64,000 nucleotides of DNA from Tachypleus tridentatus (taxonomy: Eukaryota; Arthropoda; Merostomata; Xiphosura; Limulidae), in NCBI RefSeq assembly GCF_004210375.1, contig NW_027467782.1, positions 28,313,276 to 28,377,275 on the forward strand, in the 5' to 3' direction. Shown here in pieces: positions 58,500 through 64,000 of the stretch. The notes beneath the pieces are model-generated. The model was given only the letters and a program-made list of their open reading frames with translations, was not told where the DNA came from and made no database searches. Position 1 is the stretch's first letter. Every line of letters starts with the position of its first letter. Position numbers and translations under genes: made by a program.

Positions 58500-61160
58500 A
58501 TTTACTAGTTCATGTCTTGCCTTATGTATTGTATGTTATAAAATGTTTTTCATTTTAAGTTGAATTTTCTTCATCAGTAAAACTTGTGATTTCTTTACTA
58601 ATGTGATGTTAACGTGCATCTGCTTACAGAAGAACTGAATCATTTAACCAATCAAAATAAGTGTTTGTAATAATTATTTTAGCAATTAATCAAAATTATG
58701 ATTGAATCAGTTGTCATGTTAATAATAAACTAATTGAAATTAATGTTTCTAGTTATTCCAAATATCTAGATGATCAAAATATTTGTTAGGTACAAACTTA
58801 CATAAGAGGCAGGTGTGGGGATGCTTTACGACTTCCATTTCCATTAAATTTACTATTCCTGTCATTGCTACTGCAAAGCTACAGAAGCTATCTATCACTG
58901 CACCAATTTTGAACCATTGACTGTCAACTTTCTGGCTATTTTAATAATAAGGTTTAAATTTATTGTATTTTGATTTTTTTCTCACACTGTGTAATGTTTT
59001 TGCTTTAAATTGTATCACTACTATTTAAAGTTGTATAAGTGTGAGCCCAAGTGGTCCAGTCATTCATATTTTTAGTATTTAATAACTGTATTCTTCAGTT
59101 CTGTATGAGAGAATGCAGGTGAGGTGAAGGGATCCATAGGGGTAAACATTATGCACATTTTTCAGAAATTAATAATAATATTGTTTAATATTATATTTAA
59201 ATAGACATGAATTTAAGGTAGAGATCAAGGGAGTTGAAACCCCATCCCTTCTAGCTATTCTTTTTTTTTTTTTTTGAAAAGTAATCCCTGTATCATTTAA
59301 TGTTTTTATCTGTGGGGTCTTAACTCCTCCCTCCATTTTCCCCCTTCATTTAATTAGGAAAACAGTCAATAGTATTGAAAATAAATATTAGGTTTCAATA
59401 TCTGTTTGATTGGTCTATTAATTACCTTTATTATTATTTATTTGAATTTACTTTATTTTGAATCTGTAACAGTCAGGTGTAGCTTCAGCCATTAACTTAT
59501 GAATACAATTATATGAACATCAACTGAATGTTTCCCTGGTAAATTATCAGGCCTTGGCTTTTTTCCAGAAATTAACAGTGTGCATGCATTCTAGACTTTA
59601 TGGAGATTTGTTTTTAATAAAGTTAGCATTATTTTTCTGAATTTATAATGCACAGTGGAGGGATTTAGACATTTTCATTGTTGGTTGGTTAGCTTGGCAT
59701 TTCATGTGATGACCAGCTTTAAACTCTTTTTTCCTGTCCTGTTCCACTTGAACTTTTTCCTTCTTCTCTGCTATCTACAAATCAAAATAATGTTGTTGTT
59801 GATACTATGCTTACAAAATATATTTCAATTAAATATTGAACAAACATGCAATCAGACAAATATAAAAATTTTTGTACACAATGTCTTTTATACTTACATA
59901 TATGTGTATGTACTTATTTCCCAAATTTATATATTAACTGTTACACTTTACACACATTTTCATTAAAAGAATGTAATAAAGATCTAAATTGTTATAAGTC
60001 AATAAAGTCTTGTGTATAAAAAATCTAAACAACTTAAAACAATGACAACAACTTATGTACATTTTTATGAAAATATATTAAAAGTATACTATCCTTCATA
60101 AACATAAAGAGAGGAAGACAAAAGTACAAAATATGAAATTCAACAAGTAAACTTGTATTGAAGTGTGGATAGACAAAGAATAAGATCTTCAGAGAAAACT
60201 TATGTTTAAACTTTACACCAACTTGAATATAAGACTGTTTAGTGCGGGTAGTGTTACTAATTAATTTACTTTGTAACTCACTGATGTTAAGGCTATTGAA
60301 CACTGTGTTTACAATCCAGTGATGTCAAGACTGTGATAGATGTATAAATAACTATAACTAGATGAATGAAAAGAGAGTAAAAGTCACATGAGAGAGAACT
60401 TCTGTCACAGAAAAGTTAGACTTTGTAAAGTTAACTGTTGTGGAAGTGAATGGTTGGTAGGTTAGGGTGACATTTAAAGTTTAAAAGAGATAAGGAGAAT
60501 ATTATGTCTCATAAAAGGGTGTTCTAAACCAATTGAACCCACATATGTGGACTTCAACAAAAGAAAGATGATAATTGGAAGTACAAAAAACAGAATAATA
60601 CTGAAAGTTAAGGATACAACCGTAGTAGCTCATGTGATATCATGATACCACTGTGATTAAAAGAAATAAAAGTTTAGCTTGTCAACTGAATTCTAAAACT
60701 GTTGAATTGGCTTAAGTGGACTTTGGACAATAAAAAAGAAAACTGTATAGTGTCTTAGATACAAATATTATCTCCATAGTGTAAATAATTTTGTACATAC
60801 ATTTAACTTGTTTCAAACATATATTATTTAAAAAAAAACAAGTGGAGTGCATGTTGTTAATTTTTTGTCAATTTCACTGCCAGCAAGTCAGAGATACCTA
60901 CTGTAGAAAATTTCGTGGTCCAACACACTTATAAATTTACATTACTATTAACTAAGTGTATAACATTTGGTAAGCCACAGCCATGATTACACAGTGGTAA
61001 GTTGTGGTAGAAGAAAATGCAAAGGACAATGAAAATAAATAGACCAATATGTGCACAACTATAGTAAAAGTGCAAATAGCATGGAGATTACATGATATAT
61101 AATCATGTCAAATTTTGATAAAAGAATGTAAAGAGGAGAGATATCTTCATGGATAGACCA
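58500..61160. other. no recognised feature
   Basis: AT-rich DNA with a T16 run near 59261. The frames at 59655-59966 and 60034-60303 are hydrophobic or lysine-rich and show no domain. The 5' part of the gypsy element (gag, protease, LTR) was not recognised at the right edge. Confidence 0.4.
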
Positions 61161-61164
61161 GGAA

Positions 61165-62285
61165 AGATAGGCCTTGTGCAACACAACAACATGGTATCCA
61201 GCTAAAGTGAAGCCCTTTCAGATACCTTATGCAATGAAATACAGTGGAGTGCCGTTAAGATGCAGTATTTGGGGAGTCAACCTTGTTAACCACGGCTTAA
61301 TAGGTCCGCGGATTAAACCTTTGTGACTGAAAAGCCGAAGTCGCCAACAGCTCAGAAACTGAAGTGATGGCTATTGGGTTTGTGGCTAATATTTATACAA
61401 TTCCATAAAAATATTGGATTATCAAATTAAAAATAATACTTTAATTATTGATCACTTTTTTCACGGATTTACCGCGGATTAAGTTTAATGTATGGAGAGG
61501 TGTGATTCGGTAACAATGGCAGCCTCCATAAAGCTGGCATACAGGGCGGATAAGGTAGATTAACGGTCAATTTATACTGTAATATATTCTATTTATTTCC
61601 CAAATTAAAGCAAATCCTTTTTAAATATCTCCTTGAAGTTATAAAGCCAGGATTAAATTAGTAAGCCACGTTTTTGCACTTTCTTAAATTAGCGGTGAGC
61701 CGCGATAATCCTCGCTCATATTTGTCATGTCAACGACAAGGAGAGTGTGAGAAACTTTAAAAAGCCAGGTAGTAGATTTAATACATCAAAAATTCTAAGA
61801 CAAGACTTGCTACAGCGGCTTATGCAATTTCGCAGTTTAATGGCGCGCTCCACTGTACCTTACAAAGCAGGAAGCTGAGGCAATGTTGGAAGCTGGAATT
61901 GTTAAGCCTTCAAATTTAGCCTACCATTTACCAGTTTTAATCACAAAAATTAGAGATAGGTTAACTGTTTCTAAATAAATTTCCAAAAGCTGAATCTTGT
62001 GATGAAGTTCAACTCTGAAACTATGGACAACCTAGAAATTACAAGGTCAGGTTCTCTTCAAAGATCAACCTCAGTAAAGGTTATTGCCAAATCCTAATGA
62101 AGACAGGATTTACAGAGAAGACAGCATTTTTAATACTAGATGGATTTACCAATTTCAGCAGGTGCTAAGTCAACTCTGCAGAAACATTCAACTGTATGAT
62201 AAGGATGATGCTGTGCAACACCACCAATATCAAGCACTATGCAGATGCCATCCTGACACTGTGAAATGGGATAACAAAATGTTTT
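61165..62285 (+). pseudogene. Ty3/gypsy retrotransposon RT relic, interrupted by a MITE
   Basis: Legible blocks in order: KPFQIPYA (61210-61233), the conserved lead-in to gypsy RT; GIVKPS (61895-61912), the 'GIIxPSxSPxxSP' block; NLSKGYCQI (about 62067-62093), the 'DLxxGYWQI' block whose catalytic Asp is Asn here; EKTAF; NSAETF, matching 'NSGATF'; and HYADA (62235-62249), the 'YxDD' site with its second Asp changed to Ala. Several stops and frame changes separate the blocks, and two catalytic positions are lost, so no activity is possible. RNase H and integrase were not seen. A TA-flanked element lies between the first and second blocks. Confidence 0.8.
61242..61855. mobile_element. 614-bp MITE, Tigger/pogo-like (Tc1/mariner superfamily)
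   Basis: The left end is CAGTGGAGTGCCGTTAA and the right end, reversed, is CAGTGGAGCGCGCCATTAA, i.e. imperfect inverted termini. Both ends abut TA (61240-61241 and 61856-61857). 'CAGTGGA' termini and internal 'ccgcggattaa' motifs are typical of Tigger/pogo elements. It has no transposase frame. It is inserted in the gypsy RT relic. The interior is more CpG-rich than its host sequence. Confidence 0.88.
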
Positions 62286-62289
62286 GTTA

Positions 62290-64000
62290 CCAACTGGAAT
62301 ATAGAAAGTTTAATAACTAAAATATCAGAAAGCTCACAAATAAGTCTGTTTTTAATATTTATACATTATGAGTGTCAGTATCAGTTTTTTTAAACAGATG
62401 AATGTGTTTCATGGTAACCACAAGTTTCATCACATGTTAAGTATACCATCACTGAGATGTTTTGAGAGAACAAACCAAATGCATCACCTTTTACAGTTAC
62501 AAATTTATATATGATCTACACATGTCTGACTGTTAAGTTTTTAAATGACAAAAAAATGTATTTTCTGTGTGTTTAATGGTTAAAAACAACATTAAATAGA
62601 AGTCTTTTATAACTTAGGTACTTTTCATCCAAGTGGTATAGTAAACAAGTTAGAAAATCTTGATTTTCTGTATTAGAACTTACTATATTAGTGGGGGGTT
62701 TCTTCTTAAAAATGCTCAACAAGTTTACAATTTTTGTAAATTAGTTCTGTTTAAGGATTTAAACATCTACAGTTTGTATTTATTACCACCAGTTAAGAGT
62801 ACTTATGAAAGAAGCAAAAATTATGCAAAGGACAACATTAAATAATGTTCCTCTTCCCTTCTTTGTTACTGAATCCCTAATAATCTCATTAGATAAGAAT
62901 TGTGTGCCCTACTTTGTGGAAAATAATTCCTTGAACTGATCAATTACACTTAACCCATTAGTACCACACCTTTTATAACCCAAACAAGAAAAGCACGTGC
63001 TTACTCCTTAATTTTTTCAACCACAACATTATTCTAACGTGGTATCATTTTTAATTTTTTCTTTCACTCTGTTTTTTTTTCACTAATTTTAAATTACCCT
63101 TAATTTCACATGACAGCTTTCATCTTTTTAACAGTTGCAATTTTTAGTTAAACAATTTATTTATCTTCATTATTTGAACAAAATAAACATTCTAGAACAT
63201 TACTTAATAAATATTTACAACATCACAATATTTTGCAATTTCCTACCATATTCACTAAATAGTAAAATTGTACAATTTGATGACAGTATTTTATTTGGTG
63301 AACATATTAAAAAATATGTTTACAAACACTGCAACTTAATAAAATCATAATGTGTTTATTAAAAAGTAAAAACAGTAATTATAAACAGAGCATCAACAAA
63401 ATAACTTTATTATGCTTTAAACAATCTCAAGCTATGTAACCTCTTTGTTCATACAATATACATTTCAGTGTATAGGTATGTTATTAAACCTGATGATGAC
63501 AAAATCTTTTCCAAACACTATACATTCATTATCATGTTAAACTTTTAATAAGATTTGTTATCAGTTCAACCCATCTTTAAACTGTATAAGCTTACCTTAT
63601 GCAAAGTTATCATATATTTTCTCTTTGAATAAAACTAAAACTATAGCTTTAAAATATATATAATTTTATACACAAATACATTCAGAATTCACAACAAAAG
63701 AAACTTTACAAAGCTATAAGAAACAACCTATATTTTAACTTTATCAACACATGATAGTCTATGTGCTATATCCAAGTACATTTAAACTTTCTTAACAACT
63801 GTTCTCATAGCAAGAATGGTTTTTCTTTCTTTCTTTTATAAAGGAGCAGTTATAATTAGACTTCTACTAGTTTAATTGATAAGTGTACATCACATTCATT
63901 TTTTATTTATACCTATGCATTACAAGGAACTAGTGATAAAATTAATTAGAAAGTCTATTATTATTAGTTCATATAGGTTGTAATGAACAACTGAAAATCT
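62290..64000. other. no recognised feature
   Basis: AT-rich sequence to the window end. The plus frames at 62660-62845 and 63135-63350 are Ile/Asn/Tyr-rich, as expected from AT-rich chance frames. Confidence 0.4.

Overview
The window is AT-rich (roughly 70% A+T by eye), intron- and repeat-dominated nuclear DNA of an invertebrate animal. Two tRNA-derived SINE families recur through it. Their consensus features (a tail of TTTGTTTG/CAAACAAA blocks next to an 'aatttcgcacaaagctac' body, and a second family ending 'cagatagcccattgtg') match, as I remember them, repeats of horseshoe crabs (Limulus/Tachypleus). I therefore favour Xiphosura, at moderate confidence. No prokaryotic features are present, and no complete intact protein-coding gene can be read.

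Host-gene traces are sparse. (1) On the plus strand, 51262-56818, three exon-like pieces match the DRG-binding CCCH zinc-finger protein ZC3H15 (DFRP1) in order and strand. One carries an in-frame stop and has lost a zinc ligand, so the locus looks like a decayed copy. (2) On the minus strand, about 34.2 to 24.4 kb, pieces of a dynein heavy chain appear in the expected order: a linker exon, a YEYLG piece, and the AAA1 Walker A exon. The last has a one-base frameshift. (3) A clean terminal exon of an unrecognised gene lies at 1711-1789.

Layout. 1-8 kb: a Penelope-like fragment cut by a 500-N gap, the terminal exon, long featureless AT-rich sequence and a SINE. 8-16 kb: a GIY-YIG endonuclease fossil of a Penelope-like element, a 575-bp hAT derivative and a LINE RT scrap. 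16.3-20.7 kb: copy A of a segmental duplication, containing a 19-unit, 58-bp minisatellite and a Penelope-like insertion. 21-24.1 kb: an unclassified element with long inverted termini. 24.4-36 kb: the dynein pieces interleaved with a SINE, LINE remnants and a dead mariner. 38-41 kb: SINEs, a Penelope-like hairpin end and a DIRS-like RT. 41.3-43.7 kb: copy B of the duplication, without the array or the insertion. 44.6 kb: a TA-flanked MITE. 47.9-50.6 kb: a SINE cluster. 51-57 kb: the ZC3H15-like locus. 61-62.3 kb: a Ty3/gypsy RT fossil split by a Tigger/pogo-like MITE.

The genes do not form a pathway. The interest of the window is mobile-element stratigraphy: nested insertions, target-site duplications and a paralogous 'before' copy that let the order of events be read.
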